Source: Argopecten irradians (lineage: Eukaryota; Mollusca; Bivalvia; Pectinida; Pectinidae). Taken from it: a DNA stretch of 64,000 nucleotides. The position numbers and the translations under genes are program-made. Below, in pieces: positions 36,001-46,700 of this stretch. Where the stretch lies: NCBI RefSeq assembly GCF_041381155.1, contig NC_091147.1, positions 12,277,030 to 12,341,029 on the forward strand, in the 5' to 3' direction. Below the pieces are notes generated by a model. The model saw only the letters and a program-made list of their open reading frames with translations, was not told the origin of the DNA and made no database searches. Position 1 is the stretch's first letter; the number at the start of each line of letters is the position of its first letter.

Positions 36001-38617
36001 TTTTCCTAAACTAGATAATTCTTTACTATTCCTTGTTTCCAGAAGTTGAATAAATTTGGCCATGCTAGGTTTATTATTTATTAATATTTTGTATTAAGAA
36101 CACTTAGGTGACAAATTGATAAATGTTATACAATATGGTTGAAAATTATCAATCATTCGAACTTTAATTATATTCAGTACTCCACTCTCATTAAATGAGT
36201 CAATATGAACAACATTCCATAAATATCCTAGCCCTAACCTAAATAATTCATTTCTGATATTATCCAACCACTCACTCCCCGTCTATCATATCCGTATAAC
36301 ATGCTTTTAAAACACATTTGTCTGTAGACTTGATTTTCAACCAGTATTTAAAAATTATAAATTTTCTATCTATATTTAGAGGAGTCTACCAAGTTCATGA
36401 TATATCATAACGTTAGGAGTACTTTTCTTAACATCTAAAATTCTACTACAAAAACTTAAATGAAATTTTTTCACTCCAGGCTCTTGTGGAATCCCCATAC
36501 TTTCGATCCAAAATTTAAGATACTGCCAACATATATGTCAAAAATACTTAATTGAGTTTCAATGTTAAAATAATTTCTATTACATACATTCAATATTGAA
36601 AACATAACTTTTCTCCCCTGCGCAGCTATTTTTTCTTGTATTATAAAGAAATTCCCATTATATTTCAACAAAATTCTTAAGAAATTAAAGCTATCAACAT
36701 ATTCTATTGTGGAACCATTGAAATACCATTTCTCAGAGTCTTTCAGTTTACCTCCATTTCTGAAAACCATAACTTTAGTTTTTTTCAACATTTATTGTTA
36801 ACTTCCATTTGTTAATATAAAGTAATAAAGAATTTACCAATTTCTGTAGGCCTTCTGCAGATTCAGCTAGTAATACTGTATCGTCTGCATACATTAATAG
36901 AAATAATTTTAACATTTGCAGCTCTACTGAAGGACAATTATCGGTTAAAACATGTTCTTCATAATCGTTTACATAGAGTGAAAATAAAATCGGGGAAGTG
37001 ATTTCGCCTTGAAACAAACCGATATCATATGAAAAGAGATCAGACATTGAATTGTTGAATTTCACATACCATTTCACATCATCATATAAAGCTCGTAAAA
37101 TATTCAACATTTTCCCTTCCACGCCTTCATAGATAAGCTTATACCATAAATTTTGTCTGTTAACGAAATCAAACGTATTTTTATAATCTATAAAGCAACA
37201 ATAAAGTTTTTGTTTTTCTTTCTCATTGTTCTTCTAATTTATGTCTGTAAAGCAAAAGTATAATCTGTAGAAGACCATTTTGTTTCTGAAACCAAATTGT
37301 GCATTACTGATTTTTTAATATTTTGAATCAAATTCCATCAGACGATTATTTAAAGCAGCCGTGAATATCCTTGAAAGACAACTTATTGGAGTAATACCCC
37401 TATAATTATTAGTATCGTTGGTGTCTCCCTTCTTCCCAACTTAGCATGCTGGAAAAGAACAAACATAAATTCCGCTCCACGTTTACTTATAAATGAACCC
37501 GTCAAATGGATGATAGTGATAAATCAAATATGGTGGAAGATTGTGTATGTGAATTCTCTGTACCAGACAATATAATTCACTAGAGCTGAAATATCGCTGT
37601 CCGCTTGGTAGAACTATGTAAGAGTATGCTTATCTCAACCTGGGTTTTGGTTTGCCTCGGGTAGATCATATATTTGTCCAACTGGTGGACCCATATGTTC
37701 TCTTGGTTACGTCGTTGATGACGCCGTCGCCAAAGTTTCAAACAGGAGGCTTTTCGAGTGTTTGAGAGCTTAAAATTTTTGATTAAATTGTCAAAAACAT
37801 CATCATGACGTCATGGCATTGTTGTCGGTCGTAATGTCATGTTGTTGCCACTAAGTCGAACAACTGTTGAGAACGTATGATTTTGTGTGTAGAGATACCT
37901 CGAGCGAAAAAATGGAAAAAAATCACATCGATAAAATTGTCGACATCTCTATCCATGGTAAGAGTATATTAGTAATATAATATTCCAACCCTTGAGCGTG
38001 AAGCAGGGAAACATTAACCCGAGGATTTGACAGCTTGAGAAATATCAAGGGTTGACAATATCTTTGTGTTACTCTTAAAGGGTCGGCGTGAATGATTACT
38101 TTCTCTCTTCATTTTGTCGCATGTGTATTTTCTGTTGTTATGCAATTAAGGGTTTTTAATTTGATATTGGCTATTGAATATATCACTTCAACTTATTTGT
38201 ATATGTCGGCGGATAACGTTTATCTGAATTTCGTCTGCTCAGATTTTTTAAATGTGGTGTCACTGGTAAAATCTTAAATTATATTTATAACAGTTACAAA
38301 ATGTGTCTCTCGCAACTTTAAGTAACTCACTCATGTGAAATATATGTAATAAGTATTAGTCAATTGTTGAGTAACCCGTATAGAGGCTTTTCCCCAGCAA
38401 CCGCGGAATAGCTCTGTAATCTATGGAAGAATATATGGTATTGATTGTATTTCCACAGATTGACTGTACGATGTTCGGATTTCTAACCCAGATCCTCTTT
38501 GTGCCTCTGGACTTCCCTATGAAAACTGTCATCAATGAAGAGTGTCCGAATATAGTTGATTATATAAATAGGTTAAAAACGGAATTCTGGCCGCACTGGG
38601 ACGAGCAGCAATTATAA
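33012..38617 (+). CDS. faxc: Failed axon connections-like (FAXC, GST/metaxin-fold) protein, 254 aa, five coding exons
   Basis: Exons 33,012-33,177 (ATG at 33,019), 33,670-33,866, 34,981-35,092, 35,502-35,639 and 38,459-38,617 splice in frame through GT-AG junctions to a 254-residue protein, close to the usual invertebrate length. The start HWKPEW...VVYL..FPR..VPNISPFAMKVEMWLRM is the FAXC N-terminal thioredoxin-like domain, and EEEIPDSNFIIEYL is its conserved second half. Exons 3-5 form the helical GST-C domain with IDCTMFGFLTQ and the C-terminal FWPHWDE. Family members are cytosolic or membrane-associated GST-fold proteins linked to axon development in flies; no enzyme activity is established. 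Upstream noncoding exon(s) are likely, since CTTTACAG precedes the first exon. A LINE occupies intron 4. Confidence 0.85.
33019..33177 (+). CDS. faxc: FAXC coding exon 1
   Basis: 53 codons from ATG, ending PYQ at CAG|GTCAGT, phase 0. The acceptor TTTACAG ends at 33,011, leaving 7 bases of 5' UTR in this exon. Start chosen because family members begin a few residues before HWKPEW. Confidence 0.8.
33670..33866 (+). CDS. faxc: FAXC coding exon 2
   Basis: Acceptor CTGTGACAG, donor ACATG|GTGAGG, phase 2 out. Encodes TPFIMFNEEEIPDSNFIIEY, the core of the GST-N/metaxin-like domain. Confidence 0.85.
34981..35092 (+). CDS. faxc: FAXC coding exon 3
   Basis: Acceptor CCACACTAG, donor GCGGG|GTCAGT. Encodes SIFWYRYVEHMPEYRDYIKF and onward into the GST-C helices. 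The open frame continuing past the donor to 35,212 is intron. Confidence 0.85.
35502..35639 (+). CDS. faxc: FAXC coding exon 4
   Basis: Acceptor CCTACACAG, donor TTTG|GTAAGA, phase 0. Encodes RAWKHGIGRHSSDEIYKIG and ends YFLGDTPSL, the conserved approach to the DC-FG motif in exon 5. Confidence 0.85.
35765..37450 (-). mobile_element. Degenerate LINE (non-LTR retrotransposon) 3' half inside FAXC intron 4
   Basis: Minus-strand RT pieces in several frames. 37,122-36,775 contains FQGEITSPILFSLYVND and MYADDTVLLAES (YADD catalytic box). 36,791-36,471 continues KTKVMVF...GSILNFGSKVWGFHK. Upstream pieces near 37,140-37,400 read as the fingers region (F-D-F.K..V..Q..WY.LI.EGV). The 3' end is a short (TTGAA)n tail after AATAAAAG at about 35,800-35,765, read on the minus strand. 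No intact ORF; 5' truncated. Clade not determined. Confidence 0.8.
38459..38617 (+). CDS. faxc: FAXC coding exon 5 (terminal)
   Basis: Acceptor TTTCCACAG, then IDCTMFGFLTQILF.. to FWPHWDEQQL and TAA. This exon and its flanks are duplicated at 51,005-51,163, where it is dead. Confidence 0.85.
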   Translation: MDCTMFGFLTQILFVPLDFPMKTVINEECPNIVDYINRLKTEFWPHWDEQQL

Positions 38618-38775
38618 AGAGCATAATGAGATTGTGTTCACAAAACAGTGATCAAACATATTTGGTAAAGACAGATGTCCCAGTACAATTAAACTAACCT
38701 ATTTGTTGGTATATGACTAGACAGATGCCCGTGTTCTGTGAAAGCCATGTGTATTATACTTCACAAGAAATGATT

Positions 38776-38781
38776 AATAAA
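38776..38781 (+). terminator. Probable FAXC poly(A) signal
   Basis: AATAAA 159 bases after the stop codon. Another AATAAA occurs about 300 bases further. Confidence 0.45.
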
Positions 38782-40200
38782 TATATTCAATGTGATATTT
38801 TTGATATAACTTTAATAATCAAAGAGGGAAATACTTAAGCTTATTTGATGCATTTTAGTTTCGTTTTTATTCCAAATACTGTCTTAATATTTCATCTAGA
38901 TAAATAGTCATAGTGTATGTTTTCTTTAGACATTACCATAAACCTATACAGATATACATATAAAATGAACAATATATAATGAAGTATTGTTTCGCAACAT
39001 TAAGTAATGTTGTATATATTGTACATTTTTACTTGACCATATGTGAAACGAGTCTTTGACTCAATATGTTATCAAGTCTAAATAAAGTGTATTATTATTA
39101 TTAGTTTGATCTCTATTTAATGTCAGCGGGTAATGGAAAGTGATTGGATAAACACCAGGCTGCCAATTATTTTTTTTCCAAAACGAGTCCACTATAATCA
39201 ATTATCCTAAATATTGTTACAACCTACCAATATTAAACAGCATCAAATAGATATATTACATGATAATGGAAGGTAATCTGCGTGGTTGAAAACAATACTG
39301 GGTATGAGTATTTTGCAATAGTAGGTAACTGTAAACTAAAATTTGGACAGGTAAGTCAATTTAGCCTACTTTCTTCTGAACTGATTTTTTCTAGATAAAA
39401 ATCAAATTTGTCATTAGAACCCTATTTTCTAAAATCATGAAACAAACATGATTCATTAGAAGTTAAACAGAGCGTGCTTCCTGTTCCATTTACCTACGGA
39501 TAGATGATTGAAGTATTGTAATATGTATTTTACAAGTTTCTACTTTCGAACAAATATAACGGAGATGATTAAATGACTTGATCAATTAAGCATAGTTCGG
39601 ATTTGTTTACACTACCTTTGAGTAGTTTCCATTGTAACTAATGAGGCTTCACATATCAATGGTAACCATTATATAGATACTTGCTGATTTATAAGCATAC
39701 TGTGGCAGATGTATGACTAGTTGATTAAGTTTCTATATTATTTTATAGAAATGATTATTGCATATTAGGAATATAACTTATTGCTCCAAAACGGTTTTAA
39801 TAAGTCGCATACTTTTGAAATCCATTGTTTTCGTCTCCGTCGATTTTATATTGAAAACATGTGATGGAGTTTTATCCGGGACACTAATTTTATAGCTGCC
39901 GAAGTAAATTATGGTATCTTTTCACAGTTTAAATTCGTCGTTCATTGCTTGAGACCGTTGACAACGATGTTTTGGTAATGACATGTTTTACGGCAATGTA
40001 CCAATATTTCCATCTATGTTAGAAAAGTCAGTCAGTGTTTCAGATAAAGAGATGTTTTGCCCACCTACGTAACACGGGAGATAATCACTATAAAACCGGT
40101 ACATAAGTATTACAGCGTTATTGGTATAACCATGTTGCATGTAGAAGTAAAATATTCCAAGATAAATATTGAAATACAAATACCATTATGAGTTAGTGTC

Positions 40201-40206
40201 TTTATT
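40201..40206 (-). terminator. Gene C candidate poly(A) signal
   Basis: AATAAAGAC on the minus strand about 460 bases after the stop. Retained at the paralogous place downstream of gene D. Confidence 0.35.
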
Positions 40207-40512
40207 AAAAACACGGTCTAAATTTCAATTCCATAGAGTATTATAGTGAATTTCAAAATGTGTAAAAATGAACTTCAGTTGATTTTCCAGGTGTTACAAG
40301 AAGTTATATCGAATTTCCGGGTGCATATTAGACCCTGAAAAGATATAAAATGCCATTCAGAACAAAGGACTGTATCTAGGTATAGCACATGAATAAAATG
40401 TAATGTAACTTTTTTTTACCACAAAACTTATTGTCGTATAATAAATTGATGTGTACTAGCTTTAAGCCACCCTCTTATTGTCTAATTATGCAACTAAAAA
40501 GATTATATGTTG

Positions 40513-40626
40513 ACAAAAATCACTTCAACATAAAGAAAATTGAAATTTCTAACATGTTTTATAAATGTTTTACAAAAATCACTTCAACATAAAGAAAATT
40601 GAAATTTCTAACATGTTTTATAAATG
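40513..40626 (+). repeat. 59-bp tandem duplication
   Basis: Two nearly exact units (ACAAAAATCACTTCAACATA...). The paralogous site in copy 2 (about 52,390) has one unit, so the duplication is younger than the segmental event. Confidence 0.8.
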
Positions 40627-40666
40627 AGAGGCCACTTGCCCATTAATGGTTGCTAGATAGCCTCTC

Positions 40667-40794
40667 TCAATTCGAAGGTAATATTCCTCGACGACTTCTG
40701 AATCTCCCACCACAGTTTGGAGGGCAGGGGTTTTGAAGAGGCCTCAGATGCTGGTACTGGTTGACAAGCCGATTGGAATGTGCATTCAAGTTAT
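40667..40794 (-). CDS. Gene C mature-peptide exon (CPPNC)
   Basis: After ATTATTCAG the exon starts AT, completing A+AT (Asn), then 41 codons to TGA. The frame is conserved in copy 2, whereas another frame open only in copy 2 is stopped here, which identifies the coding frame. Confidence 0.7.
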
Positions 40795-43700
40795 CTGAAT
40801 AATTCAAATTCAGAATTTAGAGATTGTTGTTATGGTTAGACTGTCCTGGCATTTTCATACAGTATTTTATATATATGTATATATTCCAAAACAATACCGC
40901 TAAGTTGACTAGGTACCATCACACAATTAGTAATGGTACTTTTTATGTAGGTGATTGAATTATCTATATATGATTAAATGGTCGTGACTTAGTAATATTT
41001 GGATGTACATAGAGATTGAACAGTGTTTTGATTGTGTTAAAGGTGGTATGAACGCAATGGAATACAGATATATTCAATGTAGTGTGTTACGCTACATGTG
41101 GAATATGTCTGTATCCCATTGCGTTCATACCACCTTTAACGCAATCAAAACACTGTTCAATCTTTATATTTACATAAATAAGTCTACTTTTACGTCAAAT
41201 TTAAAACGGTGATGGTTGCTAAATTGTGTAACTACGGTAGTCAGGATGACCGAAGGTATAGTTCCGATTGTTGAATGCTATAGCTGCAATTTGATTTGAA
41301 ATATAACAATGACATCTTTAATTATTTTTAAATTATGTTGTTTTTTTCTTCAATTTGATAATGTATCAATAATATCCATGTCATAGGGTCAAATGTACTA
41401 CGTTCATTTGTCTGTGTCGTGTATTTGTTGCGTTACCGTTTACAGGGAGTGTGTCCTGTTTACCTGTGTGCCTATTAGGCCATGGGCTAGGAGGGTCCCA
41501 CATGCACCCCCCCCCCCCAAACCTCCGAACCAATATTTTTCTTACCCCTTATGACCCACTGATCACAAATCAAAATGTTAACATTGCATAAGTTGGGATG
41601 AACTTCCGGTTATGACGTCATCAAGATGGCCGCCATCTCAAATTTCACTAAAAAATGAAAAATAGTCATTACATTGACATTTTTCAACCGAAGTAGACAA
41701 ATGAGGTATCAAAATGACCACAATAGAACACGAAAAACACATCAGGACCAAATAACCAAATATATGCAGTGATTTTTACGCCGGAAGGATTTTAAGCTCA
41801 AAATGGTATTTTTTTAGTAAATTTTTCATATTTTGCTTGACGCAACAAAAACGTTTTCCAACCGCAAACTATTATTTCTAATTAGTTTTTTGTCCACTTA
41901 TAACTCAGTTTAAACAAAAACAAGAAAAAAAACAATGTTAACATTGTATAAGTTCCGGTTATGACGTCATCAAGATGGCCGCCATCACGAATTTCACTAA
42001 AAAATGAAAAATATTCATAACATTGACATTTTTCAACTGAAGTAGACAAATGAGGTATCAAAATGACCACAATAGAACAACAAATACATATCAGTACCTA
42101 ATCATCCAATATATGTAGCGATTTGTACGTAGGAAATGAATAAATAAGATTTTAAGCTCAAAAATGGTAATTTTTCAGCAAATTTTTCATATTTGTCTTC
42201 ATGAAGCAAAAATGTTTTCCAACAATTATTATTGATCGTAATCAGTTATTTAATCTCTTGTCAATAAGTAAAAACAACAACAAAATATATAGAAATGCAA
42301 AAAAGAATTATTGTTATACCATCATTTGGTTTACAAAGCATCACCGTTTGCGTATACAGGTCATATGATAGTGTATTTTTCCCAAACCGCCGAGACTACA
42401 GTTTCCTGGTGTCTTAGAATTTCCTGAATATAAAAGTGGCTACTGAAAATTTAAATCTTAACAAAGAATTTTAGGTTGGCTGAATATCTAAGTGGGACTT
42501 CAAAATAATTCAATAGCGATGAGCTGATGTGACATTACATTACCGGGTTGTCATCGTGGTTGTAGCTTGTAAACCGTCCATGGCCAGAGTTAACATCAGT
42601 GTCATGTAGGAGCTCTTCCTGTTTCCAACCTAGTGATTCAAATATCGTATATGATGTTCCAGACTATCAGATCCACATTCTGCGAAGGTTTGAGCTGGTT
42701 CTCCTTATTTCGTATGAAGCACAATTCCTCATTCTTGTGAACCTTCAGTGACCATAGATGGCACAGGTGGATTCTTTGAGGTCATAAATGAGGTCTGCAG
42801 TGAAGTTCCACTATTTTAGTCATTAATGAATGGTACTTCATACAAATTATGGAGCTATGTGCTAAGGAGAACCAATTCCACTATTCGAATAATGTGGATC
42901 TCGTGTAGTTTCCATTATGCCGAAGAAGTCTGGAAAAGTATATACGATATGTTAGAATCTGAGGGAGATCCCACATCCCACATCTCCGAACCTATTGTTC
43001 CTGATATGAACTCTGGCCAAGGATGGGTTATGAAAGATGACAACACTGGTAATGTACTGTCACATCAGCTCATCGACAGTGAAGACAACGCTATGGCTTT
43101 CGACGAATTTGATACTGATATCTCGATTATTCTGATAATTTGGACTACCAGCTACCAGACATGCCGAGTCTCTTCAGTGGATGGAGCAGTGAGGCGAGAT
43201 AGCACGTACAATGATAATGGTTATCATTAAGAACCAGTGAAAGAAATATGTGACACTGTAGTAACCATCTAACATTTTGCCTATGCGATGCATAGGAAAT
43301 AAACAATGAATTTTCTCATTTTCAAAGACACAAACGTTCTGGACAATGATATAAACAGAAACACAGGCTAATATAGGTTACATTTGTTACTTTATCAGTA
43401 GGTGTTGTGCTGTTATAATTATTTTTGAGACGCTGGTCAGCGTCAGCGGTTTCGAGTTCGAAAAATAGCATATGCCCATTATACGCACCTGGTGATGTTT
43501 TGTAAACCTAATGGGGATATAACAATAATTATCTTTTGCATTTCTATATATTTTAAATTTTGTTGGTGTTTTCATTGATTTATTGATTGATAAGAGATCA
43601 GATAACTGATTACGAATAATGATTTGTTGTTGGGAAACATTTTTGCTGCATGAAGACAAATATGAAAAATGTGTTGAAAAATTACAATTTTTGAGTTAAA

Positions 43701-46700
43701 AATCTTATTTTTTCATTTCCTACGTACAAATTGCTACATATATTGGATGTTTTGGTCCTGATATGTACTTGTTGTTCTATTGTGGTCATTTTGATACCTC
43801 ATTTGTCTACTTCAGTTGAAATATGTCAATGTTATGAATATTTTTTCATTTTTAGTGAAATTCGTGATGGCAGCCATCTTGATGACGTCATAACCGGAAC
43901 TTATACAATGTTAACATTTTTTTTTCTTGTTTTTGTTTAAACTGATTTAGAAGTGGACAGAAAACTAATTAGAAGTAAAAGTTTGCGGTTGGAAAACGGT
44001 TTTGTTGCGTCAAGCAAAATATGAAAAATTTACTAAAAAATTACAATTTTTGAGCTTAAAGTCCTATTTTTTCACTTCCTGCGTAAAAAATCACTACATA
44101 TATTTGGTTATTTAGTGAAATTTGAGATGGCGGCCATCTTGATGACGTCACAACCGGAAGTTCATCCCAACTTATGCAATGTTAACATTTTGATTTGTGA
44201 TCAGTGGGTCATAAGGGTTAAGAAAAATATTGGTTCGGAGGTTTGGGGGGGGGGGTGCATGTGGGACCCTCCTAGCCCATGGCCTATATTTATAGTTAGT
44301 CCATGTGTGTCCAGGTTTCCTGTCAGTCATAGCTTGTTTAGCCTGTTTGTCCGGTTTGTGTACGGGTATGTTTGTGCGCAGGAGTATACATGTAGGGGTG
44401 TGTGTGTGAGCGGGTATATAAGTAGTGTGCAAGGGGGAGCGCGACGTTAGACATTTCATTTGCGGAGCTGAACTAGCCTTTCGAGGTTACTCCGAGACAC
44501 AGGGACTCCTTACTCCACGACACTTCCGACTAATTGTTACCAACTAGTCAAAGGTAATTATAGAATGTAATTACAATATATTTGTGGATGTAAATAGTAT
44601 GTGTATATGTTCAGAAACTTATAGAAGCTTACGTATTATGTTTGCAGGGGTTTCGTTCCCGCTTCAAATAACCATATGTAGACGACGCGCTCCTGTGAGA
44701 GTAATAAAGAACCAACATAAGTAAACCACGTCTTTGTTTATTTCTATCACATCCATTTCGAATAAAAATTGAGATAACCGAGGCGGAACGACTACCGGTA
44801 TCGTTGTCAGGGTAGTAATGCCGTCCGAAGTGGAGTGAGCCGCCATATTTGATTTTCAACCGAGGAAAGTAACTGTGAAATATCCTGTTTGTCAAATGGT
44901 ATGACTGTTGAGCTGCTGAATTTTTGTAATGTATGTATTGGTCTACGTACGTGATATAGACTAAAATCTTCATAATCACGACTCTTATTTTATTGTACGG
45001 ATGATAGACAAGTGTTTGCTTGGTGTGTGACTGACGTAACTATGGAATTCCTCGAACATTCCTGAGGAAAGCCCCCGGTTGTAGCCTCGACCAGCAATTC
45101 ATTTGTTGTTTAATACTGTTAAAATGCTTGAACACATATAATCTAATCTGTTTTAATGTCAAATACATTTTAATTAGATTTAATATCAACTCTTTAACAT
45201 TATTTTGAATCCGACAACGAGGAAACTTTGTTTACACTTCATACAGTAGGCCAATCGAGTAGACTAATGACGAACATGATATTGTCTGTGCCGCCTAAGG
45301 ATCAGTCTTGGGACAAATAGAAGACCGAAATCGTTTTTTAGTTTATCATTAATTCAAAGCAAATCTGCCATCTGTGAAAAGGTAAAATGTAAATTAAGTA
45401 ATTAAAGTTTATTTAGATTATCATATGACGCAAAATCTTACCGAAGCGTGAACTAGAAGTAGTCCGATCCTACTCTGAGTTTGTATTCATACGTCGTTGC
45501 GTTTACGCTAATTTGAACGCAACTCCCCTCCCATTGACTATATAGCGGCATATGTAAATATATATTTATGAAGTTTTGAATCAATTATTTTAGTTATTTT
45601 AGATATAAGATATATAATAGTCCCATAAATATCTATTCGTATGTGTCAATTTCACTGATCGGAGTAGTATGAAACGTTTGCGTAGCGTTGTAGACCAAAT
45701 CGACGAATTATCAGTTTCAGAAATGTTTAATAGCATAGTCTCTAATCACCAAACCATCAGTAAATAAGTACTTTTGTAAAAAAAAAAAAAAATAAGCAAG
45801 AAAGGAAAGTCAGAAGATCGAATTGGATATTGGATATTTAGATAGATAGGAAATAAACGACGATCTCTGTGGCGTAATTGTAATGTGATGTTACTTCAGT
45901 ATCAATCTACAAAGACTACAGATAGAACGGGAAACAATCACAGTAATACATCAGACTGAATGAATACATGAGCGGCTTATTCCCTTGCCTTATTGCTATG
46001 ACTGAAGAACTAGTAATATTTAAGCTTTTATTTCAACAAACATAAAATAATGAATGAAGCAATGGTCCACTTCATGTCTGCGAAGTAATTATTGATTAAT
46101 TGTACAGTTCCTTTACAGACATCTCTATTCGATACTATTTGATTTTATAAATTAAAACGAATCATTAGATAAAAATGATTTATAATAATTTGCAAATTTG
46201 TTTTTTCTACTTACTTGCCGAGCCATACGACACGTGGACAGCGACAAAAATCACGGCCAAAAATATCAGTGCGGCTGTCACTTTCAGCATGGTGCTCACT
46301 ATATTGATCAGAACAAAGGGAGATAACTGAAACAAGATAGTAGATACCAGTTACAGTTACCAGCATTTACATCCGAACTAAACACTCATTGAATATACAA
46401 TATGATTCATTCGCTGAAAATGAAAGATATAGAATTTCAAAAGGACATATCTGTAATCGTTACATAAAACACCAAGAGGATATTCTATATTTATATATTG
46501 TAGAAGGGTTCATTTTGGTGACGTATTTCTCTTAAATATTGCTAATATTTATAACAACTTCTTTGTTTGATCAAAAAGAATAATATGTGTATGTAATAAT
46601 TAAAGACTGGTGCTCTCATACTTTATCGAAGCCTAACGAAAACACATTTAGTACATGTATTATTGATACATAAAATGAATAAAATGTATTCAATATATGA

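Noticed and set aside
39988..40179. Minus-strand frame conserved in both duplicates as a second exon for genes C and D
   Set aside because: It lies downstream of a conserved AATAAA, and the exons at 40,667-40,794 and 52,540-52,667 fit phase and family motif better; conservation is explained by the segmental duplication.
42826..43230. 134-codon gene
   Set aside because: Lies in one arm of the foldback element, with a degenerate mirror copy in the other; no recognised domain.
44172..44979. Protein-coding gene on the minus strand
   Set aside because: Low-complexity Pro/His frames next to the foldback end and in an LTR-like segment; no motif.
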